Source of the DNA: Pseudomonadota bacterium
GTDB taxonomy: Bacteria > Bdellovibrionota_C > UBA2361 > OMII01
Assembly: GCA_026390555.1 (NCBI GenBank)
Contig: JAPLFS010000063.1
Location: forward strand, 24,630-88,629
Length of the DNA stretch: 64,000 nt
Reading direction: 5' to 3'
A program made the position numbers and the translations under genes. This document shows, piece by piece, positions 44,508-51,697 of the stretch. The notes beneath the pieces are model-generated. The model was given only the letters and a program-made list of their open reading frames with translations, was not told where the DNA came from and searched no databases. Each line of letters begins with the position of its first letter. Position 1 is the first letter of the stretch.

Positions 44508-44736
44508 GCCTTATTCCTCCTTGAACAAATTGGCACTATGCACGGTTTCCCGTAGGCAGCGGAGAGAGCCGAAGGCTATCTCCGTTATGTATGCGCCGAA
44601 TCTCTACAGAACATCCCTGCCCTGTAAATTATGGAGGAGTACAAAATCAGAACTGCTAAGAACCACTTTGGGGACCTCAGTAAATCAAACTTCTGTACAA
44701 CCTTTTTACTGCAACACTACAACTGCTTCAAAGATA
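44508..44736 (-). promoter_or_regulatory. long leader of flagellin gene 1
   Basis: About 220 nt of untranslated RNA is predicted between the promoter and the start codon. It contains a 10-bp GGAGA-AGCC/GGCT-CTCC hairpin near 44555-44580, about 50 nt before the ribosome binding site. No open frame with a ribosome binding site is seen in it. Confidence 0.35.
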
Positions 44737-44764
44737 CCTACGGCATCTTTTGATTTATTCTTTA
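44737..44764 (-). promoter_or_regulatory. sigma28-like promoter of flagellin gene 1
   Basis: TAAA (44761-44764), 16 nt, then GCCGTAGG (44737-44744) on the minus strand, close to the FliA pattern TAAA-N15-GCCGATAA. The same arrangement with 16-nt spacing precedes the second flagellin. Confidence 0.5.
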
Positions 44765-44818
44765 ACTAAAAATGAGGGGGGTCAGAGAGGTTGGCTAACG
44801 AGCTGAAATTCATCGATT

Positions 44819-44849
44819 AAAAAAGGGGTGTGGGAGAAGCCCACACCCC
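44819..44849 (-). terminator. strong intrinsic terminator downstream of flagellin gene 2
   Basis: GGGGTGTGGG and CCCACACCCC form a perfect 10-bp stem with a 5-nt loop, followed by TTTTTT on the minus strand. It ends the transcript that starts with flagellin gene 2, 270 nt after that gene's stop codon. Confidence 0.9.
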
Positions 44850-44862
44850 ACGACAAAGGACT

Positions 44863-45065
44863 TGACCACTTCTAGGGACAAACAACGTGTACCGACCCGG
44901 CAACTGCCTGTGAGTTCTCTATTAAGCAACTCCCGGCCCGGCTCCCCGGGGTGGTCACGCCTCTGTCTACTTCCGTATCCAAGTACTTCACAAATTCTGT
45001 ACGTACCCGTAGCGACTCCCTCTATTTCTCAGGGAGCTCCTCAGACAAACCTTCTCTGAACGGGT
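44863..45065 (-). ncRNA. candidate structured RNA between flagellin gene 2 and its terminator
   Basis: On the minus strand, ACCCGT/ACGGGT (45060-45065 with 45005-45010) closes a three-way junction holding two perfect hairpins: TCAGA/TCTGA (45041-45059) and CTCCCT/AGGGAG (45016-45036). Further on, TGACCAC (44951-44957) pairs with GTGGTCA (44863-44869), enclosing GAGTT/AACTC and GGCA/TGCC hairpins. A strong terminator follows at once. No protein frame with a ribosome binding site is seen. It could be a processed 3' UTR RNA or an independent small RNA. I do not recognise the class. Confidence 0.4.
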
Positions 45066-45085
45066 GAATCCTACTGGTACAACGA

Positions 45086-45117
45086 GGGGCGGCCGTTCAG
45101 ATCTGAACAGCCGCCCC
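45086..45117 (-). other. 16-bp stem-loop right after flagellin gene 2
   Basis: A nearly perfect 32-nt palindrome (GGGGCGGC..GTTCAG, mirrored to GCCGCCCC) begins 5 nt after the stop codon. In minus-strand RNA the single imperfection is a U-G pair. No U-tract follows, so it may protect the flagellin mRNA from 3' exonucleases or pause polymerase rather than terminate. Confidence 0.6.
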
Positions 45118-45122
45118 AATTA

Positions 45123-45986
45123 TTATCCTCGTAGGAGCTGAAGTGCTAGCTGTGGTTGCGCATTCGCCTGAGCGAGTACGGCAGCACCAGCCTGCTGTAG
45201 GATGTTGAGTCGAGTTAACTCAGCAGCCTCCGCAGCGACATCTATGTCGCGGATGCGGCTCTCTGCAGATGCGAAGTTTTCGCGTGCAACAGAGAGATTA
45301 TTAATGGTCGTTAGGAGTCGCGATTCTACAGCTCCTAGGGTTCCTCTAAGGTTTGTAAGCGATGAGATAGCACCGTTTACACCCTCTAGTGCGAACCTAG
45401 CTGCAGACTGCGCAACATCTGCCGTATCTCCAGTGATGGAGTACGACATCGCAGATACACCCGAAGCTGCTAGACCGAGCCCAGCAAGGGTTCCAGTCAG
45501 TTGGCTTACAGTTATCTGTGACGTTGACTTTGAATCAAACCCAACCTGCAAAACAAGCTGCGAATTACCGGAGAGTAGAGCCACTCCATTGAACGTTGTC
45601 GTTGTAGCGATACGTTCAATTTCAGAGCCCAACGCTATGAACTCGCTATGCATCGCAGAGCGCTGCTGAGTCGAGTACGTTCCGTTAGCTGCCTGTTCAG
45701 ACAGTTCCGCCAATCGAGTAAGCACCTGGCCGATCTGGCTAAGTGCACCATCAGCGATAGTGATCGTCGAGATTCCGTCTTGTGCATTACGGACCGCGAC
45801 TGTCGCTACACGCTGAGAAGCTCTCAAGGAATCAGCGATAGCTAAACCGGCAGCATCATCGCTTGGCCGATTTATACGCTGCCCAGAGCTCAATTTGGCG
45901 TATACTTGGGTTAGTTGTTCGGACGAATTGGATAGGAGTCTCTGACCTCTTAGAGACGCCAAGTTCGAGTTAATAGTTATTGACAC
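45123..45986 (-). CDS. flagellin (second copy)
   Basis: A 287-residue flagellin beginning at GTG with AAGGAGG about 9 nt upstream. ITINSNLASLRGQRLLSNSS and LSSGQRINRPSDDAAGLAIA mark the N-terminus; ESRIRDIDVAAEAAELTRLN and LQQAGAAVLAQANAQPQLAL mark the C-terminus. Length and layout match the copy at 43647, with sequence differences spread throughout. Two flagellins suggest a composite filament or alternate filaments. The gene has a predicted ~260-nt leader and a long structured 3' region ending at the terminator at 44819. Confidence 0.97.
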   Translation of the reverse strand: MSITINSNLASLRGQRLLSNSSEQLTQVYAKLSSGQRINRPSDDAAGLAIADSLRASQRVATVAVRNAQDGISTITIADGALSQIGQVLTRLAELSEQAANGTYSTQQRSAMHSEFIALGSEIERIATTTTFNGVALLSGNSQLVLQVGFDSKSTSQITVSQLTGTLAGLGLAASGVSAMSYSITGDTADVAQSAARFALEGVNGAISSLTNLRGTLGAVESRLLTTINNLSVARENFASAESRIRDIDVAAEAAELTRLNILQQAGAAVLAQANAQPQLALQLLRG

Positions 45987-46251
45987 AGGTATTTCCTCCT
46001 TGAAATATTCGGTGTTTCCCCATCAATCCTTTGACAGGAACCCACGACTAATTGTCGTAAGGCTACAACACCGACCGCAACGATTACCGCTCTTAGAGGT
46101 CTGCCTTTGTCAAGTAGACCTCAAATGCGGAAACAGCTACGAAATAGTTAACTTCTGGAACACGATTGTTTGGGTACTGCAACTGCAAGACTCAGCGAAG
46201 ATACTGCAACAGCTGCTACGACTTTCGGGGAAGCTGTCCCCGATACAAGTA
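45987..46251 (-). promoter_or_regulatory. long leader of flagellin gene 2
   Basis: About 260 nt separate the predicted transcription start from the GTG. It holds several hairpins, including GGGGA/TCCCC near 46228-46241 and AGGTCT/AGACCT near 46094-46119 on the minus strand. No protein frame with a ribosome binding site is evident. The rest of the 424-nt gap up to 46410 carries the two divergent promoters. Confidence 0.35.
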
Positions 46252-46279
46252 CATACGGCTACTTTTTGTAAGAGCTTGA
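46252..46279 (-). promoter_or_regulatory. sigma28-like promoter of flagellin gene 2
   Basis: TCAA (46276-46279), 16 nt, then GCCGTATG (46252-46259) on the minus strand. It shares the GCCGTA core and the 16-nt spacing with the promoter of flagellin gene 1. Confidence 0.45.
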
Positions 46280-46371
46280 GTGTTTTTTGATTTACCTTAA
46301 AGATCTAGTTGTTTCAAATAGATATAAAAAGTAGCAGATGCTTTGAGGCAATTGTCTGTGCAGCTACCATG

Positions 46372-46400
46372 TTGCGCTGCTAAAGATATCAAGAGATAAT
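46372..46400 (+). promoter_or_regulatory. possible promoter for the glycine-zipper lipoprotein gene
   Basis: TTGCGC (46372-46377), 17 nt, GATAAT (46395-46400). The -10 is good, the -35 weak. It would leave a leader of only a few bases before the ATG at 46411, which has no clear ribosome binding site. Confidence 0.3.
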
Positions 46401-46410
46401 TATAGCTGTT

Positions 46411-46848
46411 ATGAATATAAACAATAAAAGTGCTGCCATCCTTACAACTCTAGCTCTCGCGGTCATAATAAGCGGATGCTCTCAAAACGGCCCGCAGCTT
46501 TCAGGCGCTGAGACCGGTGCCCTAACCGGCTCGGTCCTTGGAGCTGGACTCGGAGCTATCGTCGGAAACCAGACCGGTAATACCGGTGGTGGTATCGCGG
46601 TAGGAGCTGCGGCAGGTGCGCTTGGAGGCGCGCTAATCGGTGGACAATCTGATCGCCAAGAGGACCGCACCGATCAACAGGATGAGAAGCTACGCAGACA
46701 ACAAGAAGAGATTCGCCGTCAGCAACGGGAGATCGATGATATTAGACGGGGTCGCTCGAACGACAGCTATAACGATAGGGACCGCTACGACTACAACGAC
46801 GGGTACGAGCCTAAAAATAACAACGATCGTAACGACTATCGATATTAG
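46411..46848 (+). CDS. glycine-zipper outer-membrane lipoprotein
   Basis: A 145-residue lipoprotein. The signal peptide ends in a lipobox (ALAVIISGC, Cys23). Residues ~30-75 are a glycine-zipper (TGALTGSVLGAGLGAIVGNQ, AVGAAAGALGGALIGG), as in YMGG/OmpA-like small lipoproteins that insert in or line the envelope. A coiled charged stretch (DEKLRRQQEEIRRQQREID) and an Asn/Asp/Tyr/Arg-rich tail follow. Probable role: envelope integrity; not otherwise defined. It converges on the thiolase gene. Confidence 0.8.
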   Translation: MNINNKSAAILTTLALAVIISGCSQNGPQLSGAETGALTGSVLGAGLGAIVGNQTGNTGGGIAVGAAAGALGGALIGGQSDRQEDRTDQQDEKLRRQQEEIRRQQREIDDIRRGRSNDSYNDRDRYDYNDGYEPKNNNDRNDYRY

Positions 46849-46860
46849 CCACACCCCCCC

Positions 46861-48123
46861 CTACTCAACTGAGATCGCTAGCGCAGCAGCTCCACCCCCA
46901 GCAGCACAGACACTGATAGCGCCCCTTCTACCGTTACGGTTGCGCAGGGCCTGGCAGGTATTGAGCAACAATCGGCCTCCGGTAGCGGCAAAGGGATGTC
47001 CGAGCGCTAAAGAACCTCCAAGCACGTTGATCTTCTCCTGCGGAATTGCACCAAGCACTGCGGCCGTTGCGTAACGAGGCCAGCCATCTTTCCAGACCCT
47101 GAGGTTACACAACACCTGCGCGGCAAAGGCCTCGTGGATCTCAAATATATCGACCTGTGCAGCCGTAAGCCCGAGGCGATTAAAGAGTGTAGGCAAGGCC
47201 AGCGCCGGAGCCATCAGGAGGCCATCCCCGGGGGGCAGCGAGGAAAATTGCACACCATCGATAAAACCGAGGATCGGCATGCCCTGCTCACGCGCCATCT
47301 TCTCTGACATTAAGCAAACAGCCGAAGCCCCATCGGTAAGTGCGCTAGCGTTCCCAGCGCTAATCGTACCAAGCGCGCTGCGATCGAAGACCGCAGGCAA
47401 TGCTTGCAGCTTTGCAAGGGTTGTATCTGCGCGGATAAGGTTATCTTCAGCCACATCTCCTAACGCTAGGATCTGTTGGGAAAGCTCCCCAGCACTACGG
47501 GCCTCGCCAGCATTTCTATGGCTCCTCAGGGCCAGGGCGTCCTGTTCCTCTCTACTAATCTTAAACTCCTGCGCCATTAACTCGCAGTGCTGCCCCATCG
47601 TTAGCCCGGTTGAGGGCTCCTTGGGGCTTGGGGCCTGGGGGGCGATAAACCCAGGGCGGAATTTAGCCAATAGTGCAAGCCTCTGGCCGAGTGAGCGCGC
47701 CCGACTCATGCGAATAAATAGCTCCTCACCCCTTCTGGGAAAGGTCAGGGTCGGTTGCGACATCGATTCACTGCCGCCGATAATAGCACACGAGATGCGG
47801 CCTGATTTAATCGCCTCATACGCAGCATTGGCTGCCAGCAATCCGGTAATGCAGTTGTTAGAAACGAAGTGCCCGTTAATAGACTTCGGCAATCCGGAGC
47901 GCAGGATTATCTCGCGAGCTAGATTAGGTATACGGGGATCGAGCAGCACTGTACCGAAATACAGCTCATCAATCTGGGCGGCATCGAGCCCAAGCTTCTC
48001 AACGCAGCCGACAACAACATGCTTGCCAAGCTCAAGCGCCGAATAACGCGAGAACGCCCCGCCCGCCTTTACAAAGGGGGTTCGAACCCCACCAACTATC
48101 GCTACCCTCATCTCGTACCCCAC
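46861..48123 (-). CDS. acetyl-CoA acyltransferase (thiolase)
   Basis: A 420-residue thiolase. VAIVGGVRTPFVKAGG starts the fold, and VSNNCITGLLAANAA holds the nucleophile Cys91. EIHEAFAAQVL (GHEAFAAQ-type His), LGGSLALGHPFAATGGR and CAAGGGAAAL complete the active site. It most resembles FadI/FadA-type acyltransferases of beta-oxidation or acetyl-CoA acetyltransferases; no partner FadB/FadJ gene is present here. The true start could be the Met four codons in (MRVAIVGG). Confidence 0.9.
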   Translation of the reverse strand: MGYEMRVAIVGGVRTPFVKAGGAFSRYSALELGKHVVVGCVEKLGLDAAQIDELYFGTVLLDPRIPNLAREIILRSGLPKSINGHFVSNNCITGLLAANAAYEAIKSGRISCAIIGGSESMSQPTLTFPRRGEELFIRMSRARSLGQRLALLAKFRPGFIAPQAPSPKEPSTGLTMGQHCELMAQEFKISREEQDALALRSHRNAGEARSAGELSQQILALGDVAEDNLIRADTTLAKLQALPAVFDRSALGTISAGNASALTDGASAVCLMSEKMAREQGMPILGFIDGVQFSSLPPGDGLLMAPALALPTLFNRLGLTAAQVDIFEIHEAFAAQVLCNLRVWKDGWPRYATAAVLGAIPQEKINVLGGSLALGHPFAATGGRLLLNTCQALRNRNGRRGAISVCAAGGGAAALAISVE

Positions 48124-48219
48124 ACTAATCTGATCAATTTTAGCGCTAGTGTAGCGTATAGAGGTGGCGGGCTATAGATAGAAAATAACGGCCATGAAAG
48201 GGCCGGTCTCCATAATTCC

Positions 48220-49074
48220 CTACCCCCGCCCAAACAACTTCATCTGAGGATCTTGGGGCTCCATTGATGCTGGGTGAATCAGGTGCTCGGCTGAGATCTC
48301 CTGAATCGCATCAACTAGGGGGGTCTGCGTATCGTGTCGTAACCAGAAGAACTGCCTATCCTGCGCCAGCTTCCTAGCTATCGGGGTAGTGGCTCTAGCG
48401 GTTCCACAGCCCTGCACTACTGAGCGAACTGTCACAAAATCCCCGTTCTCGCATAACTCAGAAGCAAAGGCCTTGGCGCTGCCCCGCCAGTCTCCGTAAG
48501 GCAGTAACGGTGCAACCTGAATACCCACCCTGATCCCGAAGCGGCGTAATGCGCGTGCAGTTTTCCAGCGCTCCTCAATCGTTGGAAGATCTGGGGTGTA
48601 ACGTCGATGCACCTGCTCTAGCGGAGTTTCGATCCCTATAGTTACGCAGACGCTCTGCTTAATCCGCTTTAGCACCGGCAATCCGATCACAACCAGGGGT
48701 GAGCGGGTCTGAATAATTAACTGCCCAGGAGCATAGCGCTCAAAGAGCTCGAGGAACTTCATACTGCTCGCAAACTTCTGATCGAAGGGATGAAAGGGGT
48801 CAGTTGTTACCCCGAAAACTACCGTTGCACGTCGCAGCTCTCCCTGAGAGGAGAGTCGCTCCAAATGACGCTCAAGATCCGCTAGCGGCTCACCTGAGCG
48901 CATCACATACCGACTTCTTAGTGGCATCAAGGCTCTCTTTTCACCATCAATCTGTAAATCAAGCCCATCCTCGCAGCGATCAATCCTGCCAATGGAGATA
49001 CCGCGCTCATACGAATCAACTGCAAGGATCGGATAACTGGACTTAAGTCCCGTAGTTTGCAGTAGCTTGCTCAT
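48220..49074 (-). CDS. radical-SAM-fold protein of the SPL/Rv2578c type lacking the Fe-S cysteines
   Basis: A 284-residue protein. From about residue 85 it follows the spore-photolyase-like radical SAM barrel: FGVTTDPFHPFDQKF, LIIQTRSPLVVIGLPVL, VTIGIETPLEQVHRRYTPDL and LRRFGIRVGIQVAPLLP. In that family the N-terminal part carries CxxxCxxC for the 4Fe-4S cluster. Here the N-terminal 85 residues contain only one Cys and no such motif, with no sign of a frameshift. It is therefore either a catalytically inert relative or uses the barrel differently. Flanked by a thiolase gene and the divergent trxA; no partner is clear. Confidence 0.65.
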   Translation of the reverse strand: MSKLLQTTGLKSSYPILAVDSYERGISIGRIDRCEDGLDLQIDGEKRALMPLRSRYVMRSGEPLADLERHLERLSSQGELRRATVVFGVTTDPFHPFDQKFASSMKFLELFERYAPGQLIIQTRSPLVVIGLPVLKRIKQSVCVTIGIETPLEQVHRRYTPDLPTIEERWKTARALRRFGIRVGIQVAPLLPYGDWRGSAKAFASELCENGDFVTVRSVVQGCGTARATTPIARKLAQDRQFFWLRHDTQTPLVDAIQEISAEHLIHPASMEPQDPQMKLFGRG

Positions 49075-49400
49075 AGCCCCCCCCTTATTATGCCTTATAA
49101 ACTTAGTACCCTGCGCCAGAGTCTAACTTTAACTCCGTTAAACTTAAGAAGCCGCATAGGGCTAAATAGGTTCAAATTGCTTAAAGTTAGCTAGCCCTGT
49201 GCCCCTAACTGGAGTCGAAGCTCTAATTTGGGGCATTTACTTCCCGTGGCACCTTGTTGAATAATCCCCATACGGCTGAGCGGCCGGCGGCACCACGGCC
49301 GCTCTACTCACTTGCGGTCAGGACCGCCCTTATGGGCATTACACAGACGATATAGGTGGAGCGTAGGTACGCATAAGTAAGTTTTTTAAAAGGAGTTTCC
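49075..49400. other. divergent intergenic region before trxA
   Basis: A 326-nt gap between a minus-strand gene and trxA. Its right half holds the stem-loop series annotated at 49278-49337. The left half is AT-rich with GTTAAACTTAAG-like imperfect repeats (near 49138-49190). No gene or clear promoter is identified. Confidence 0.4.
49278..49337 (+). promoter_or_regulatory. stem-loop series in the trxA leader
   Basis: GAGCGGCCG/CGGCCGCTC makes a perfect 9-bp stem (49278-49304). GCGGTC-AG-GACCGC (49314-49327) and GCCC-TTAT-GGGC (49326-49337) overlap by two bases and so exclude each other. They lie 63-123 nt before the trxA ATG and could be a regulatory switch or the end of an unknown transcript; no U-tract follows. 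Confidence 0.4.
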
Positions 49401-49727
49401 ATGAGCGGTCATGTTTTAGAGATTGGGGATGCAGAGTTTGCAGATAAGGTACTTAAGGCAACTACACCGGTTGTAGTTGATTTCTGGGCGCCGTGGTGCG
49501 GCCCATGCAAGAGCATCGCTCCGGTACTGGAAGAGATTGCAACAGAGCTTGGTAGCCTGGTGGCCATCTATAAGGTCAATGTAGATGAAAATCCAAAAAG
49601 CCCCTCGCAGTATAGCGTCCGTGCTATCCCTAATCTAATCATCTTTAAGGGTGGGGTTGAGGTTGACCGGGTTGTTGGTGCAGTTCCAAAGAATGAACTT
49701 ATAGAGAAGATTAAGAAGGTGCTTTAG
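49401..49727 (+). CDS. trxA: thioredoxin
   Basis: A 108-residue thioredoxin. FWAPWCGPCKS places the redox pair at Cys33 and Cys36; VDENPKSPSQYSVRAIPNLI contains the cis-Pro loop. It reduces disulfides in cytosolic proteins such as ribonucleotide reductase. AAAAGGAG lies 6 nt before the ATG. prmA follows after 9 nt, so they are co-transcribed. Confidence 0.97.
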   Translation: MSGHVLEIGDAEFADKVLKATTPVVVDFWAPWCGPCKSIAPVLEEIATELGSLVAIYKVNVDENPKSPSQYSVRAIPNLIIFKGGVEVDRVVGAVPKNELIEKIKKVL

Positions 49728-49736
49728 TAGCCCCAA

Positions 49737-50588
49737 ATGTCCTGGTACAAAATAACTATCACACCTAACGACTCACAGCTCAGTACTGATGAGCTTGATT
49801 CGATCTGCGCTACGCTAATCGAGGCCGGGGCTGTTGGCACCAGCATTGAGCTCGCACCTGAGATCTGCTGCTTCGTTGAGGGTAATGCCAACTCGATGCT
49901 ACACATAATTGCCGCGGCAGAGGAGCTCGGCTGCGACGTGCTATCGCGCGAGGAGGTTTTGGAGAAAAACTGGTCGGCTGCGTGTCCCGAACTATGGCTT
50001 CCACTTGAGGCCGGAAAACTAAAGATCGTACCGGTAGAATCGGCCGAAGATCCACGTCAGGTTGATTCGGATGCGCTCAAGATTATACCTGGGCTCGGCT
50101 TTGGCACGGGCCATCACGCCACAACACGGATGATCTTAACGCTACTAAGTAGCATCTCTACTTCTCAGACATTTAGCTCGGTCTTTGATCTCGGCACCGG
50201 CAGCGGCATTCTAGCCATCGCCGCAGCCAAGTTATTTAACGCTCAGGTAATAGCTATCGATAATGATCCACTCGCTATTAACAACGCCCTTGATAATATC
50301 TCTCTCAACAGGGTTCAGGAATTAGTTCACGCCTCGACCGATCCGATTCAAACCATTACCCAATCCTTTCCGCTTATCCTAGCTAATCTTTACGGAGAGG
50401 CGCTCGTTACCCTTAGCGCAGAGGTGACACGACTGGCGGCACCAGGATGCGTTCTTATACTTTCAGGGATTACGGAATTAATGTGGGAGCATGTAATAGA
50501 TACATACAGCTCAAAGCACGGCTGGATTCTAGAACAGGAGCTCTCGGACTCGGGTTGGATCTGTTTAGTTTTAAGGTGCAACTCATAA
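49737..50588 (+). CDS. prmA: ribosomal protein L11 methyltransferase
   Basis: A 283-residue class I methyltransferase. MSWYKITITPNDSQLSTDEL is the N-terminal substrate-recognition domain. GLGFGTGHHATTRMIL, VFDLGTGSGILAIAAAKL and AIDNDPLAINNALDNISLNR are the SAM-binding motifs, and LILANLYGEALVTL matches the NxLyx-type substrate motif (NI becomes NL). It trimethylates lysines and the N-terminus of L11. It follows trxA closely and precedes an MDR oxidoreductase. Confidence 0.93.
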   Translation: MSWYKITITPNDSQLSTDELDSICATLIEAGAVGTSIELAPEICCFVEGNANSMLHIIAAAEELGCDVLSREEVLEKNWSAACPELWLPLEAGKLKIVPVESAEDPRQVDSDALKIIPGLGFGTGHHATTRMILTLLSSISTSQTFSSVFDLGTGSGILAIAAAKLFNAQVIAIDNDPLAINNALDNISLNRVQELVHASTDPIQTITQSFPLILANLYGEALVTLSAEVTRLAAPGCVLILSGITELMWEHVIDTYSSKHGWILEQELSDSGWICLVLRCNS

Positions 50589-50661
50589 CTAACACAATTT
50601 TCTCTTGCTTGGCTGGCCTCAAGGATGTTTATCTAGTGGATATTTCTTACCAAGGTGGCAT

Positions 50662-51693
50662 ATGAAAGCGATATTTTTTGAGAAGCATGGCGAGATAGAC
50701 ACCCTTAAATACGCAGATCTTCCACAACCTGAGCCTAAGCCAGGAGAGGCGCTGATAAGGGTCCGCGCCGCGGCGCTTAATCACCTCGATATCTGGGTCC
50801 GTAAAGGTTGGCCCGGCCTGCACCTTGAGATGCCCCATATAACCGGATCTGATGTATCGGGTGAGATCGTTGCGGTTAATACCCCCGGAACAACCTGGAC
50901 GCCTGGCACCCGTGTGATAGTTAATCCAGGAATCTTAACATCAGAGGACGAATGGACCCGTAAGGGTGAGGATAGCCTTAGCCCCGGCTTTAAGATCCTG
51001 GGTGAGCAGTTGCGCGGCGGCATGGCCGACTTCGTTTGCGTCCCTGTAGCTAATCTCTTTAAACTTCCCGAAACAGTTTCATTTGAGGACGGCGCTGCTC
51101 CACTCCTGGTTGGCCTTACCTGCTGGCGTATGTTGTTTAAGCGCGCCGCTCTGCGTGCTGGAGAGACCGTACTGGTAGTGGGTGCTGGAGGTGGGGTTAA
51201 TTCGCTCTCTATACTGCTGTCACGCGCAGCCGGAGCAACCGTAATCGCCCTGACCTCTGGTAGCGAGAAGCGTGAGAAGGCCTACGAGTTGGGCGCTGCC
51301 TCTGTTATTGATTACGTCGCACAACCGGAATGGCATACCGAGGTTCTTAAGCTCACTAAGGGGCGCGGCGTTGATGTTGTTGTCGACAACGTTGGTTCAC
51401 GCACCATGCCGAAAAGCCTGCGTGCCGTAGCGCGTGGCGGCAGGATCGTTACTGTCGGTAACACCAAGGGCTACGAGCTCTCATTCGATAACCGTATCCT
51501 ATTCACAAAACAGGTTTCGCTAATCGGCTCAACCATGGGGGGTCGTCAGGACTTTATCGAAGCGATGGAGTTTATGTTTCAACATAAAATCAAAGCCCCG
51601 ATCGATTCCGTAGCGCCCCTCGCTGACGGCATAAAGATGATTAAGCGCTTAGAGGACGGCAAGCAGTTTGGAAAGATAGTGCTTAGGACGTAA
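50662..51693 (+). CDS. zinc-type alcohol dehydrogenase / quinone oxidoreductase (MDR superfamily)
   Basis: A 343-residue protein starting MKAIFFEKHGEIDTLKYADL, with AAGGTGG 5-6 nt before this ATG; a frame extending to 50605 lacks support. GEALIRVRAAALNHLDIWVR and GSDVSGEIVAVN mark the catalytic domain. VLVVGAGGGVNSLSILLSRA is the NADP-binding Rossmann glycine motif. The structural-zinc Cys cluster of true ADHs is absent, so a quinone oxidoreductase or enoyl reductase-type activity is more likely. Substrate unknown. Confidence 0.85.
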   Translation: MKAIFFEKHGEIDTLKYADLPQPEPKPGEALIRVRAAALNHLDIWVRKGWPGLHLEMPHITGSDVSGEIVAVNTPGTTWTPGTRVIVNPGILTSEDEWTRKGEDSLSPGFKILGEQLRGGMADFVCVPVANLFKLPETVSFEDGAAPLLVGLTCWRMLFKRAALRAGETVLVVGAGGGVNSLSILLSRAAGATVIALTSGSEKREKAYELGAASVIDYVAQPEWHTEVLKLTKGRGVDVVVDNVGSRTMPKSLRAVARGGRIVTVGNTKGYELSFDNRILFTKQVSLIGSTMGGRQDFIEAMEFMFQHKIKAPIDSVAPLADGIKMIKRLEDGKQFGKIVLRT

Positions 51694-51697
51694 GGCC

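Noticed and set aside
44850..45085. tRNA, tmRNA, 6S or RNase P RNA in the flagellin intergenic region
   Set aside because: None of the conserved elements of these RNAs (T-loop, GAGGAAAGUC, 6S central bubble) could be found.
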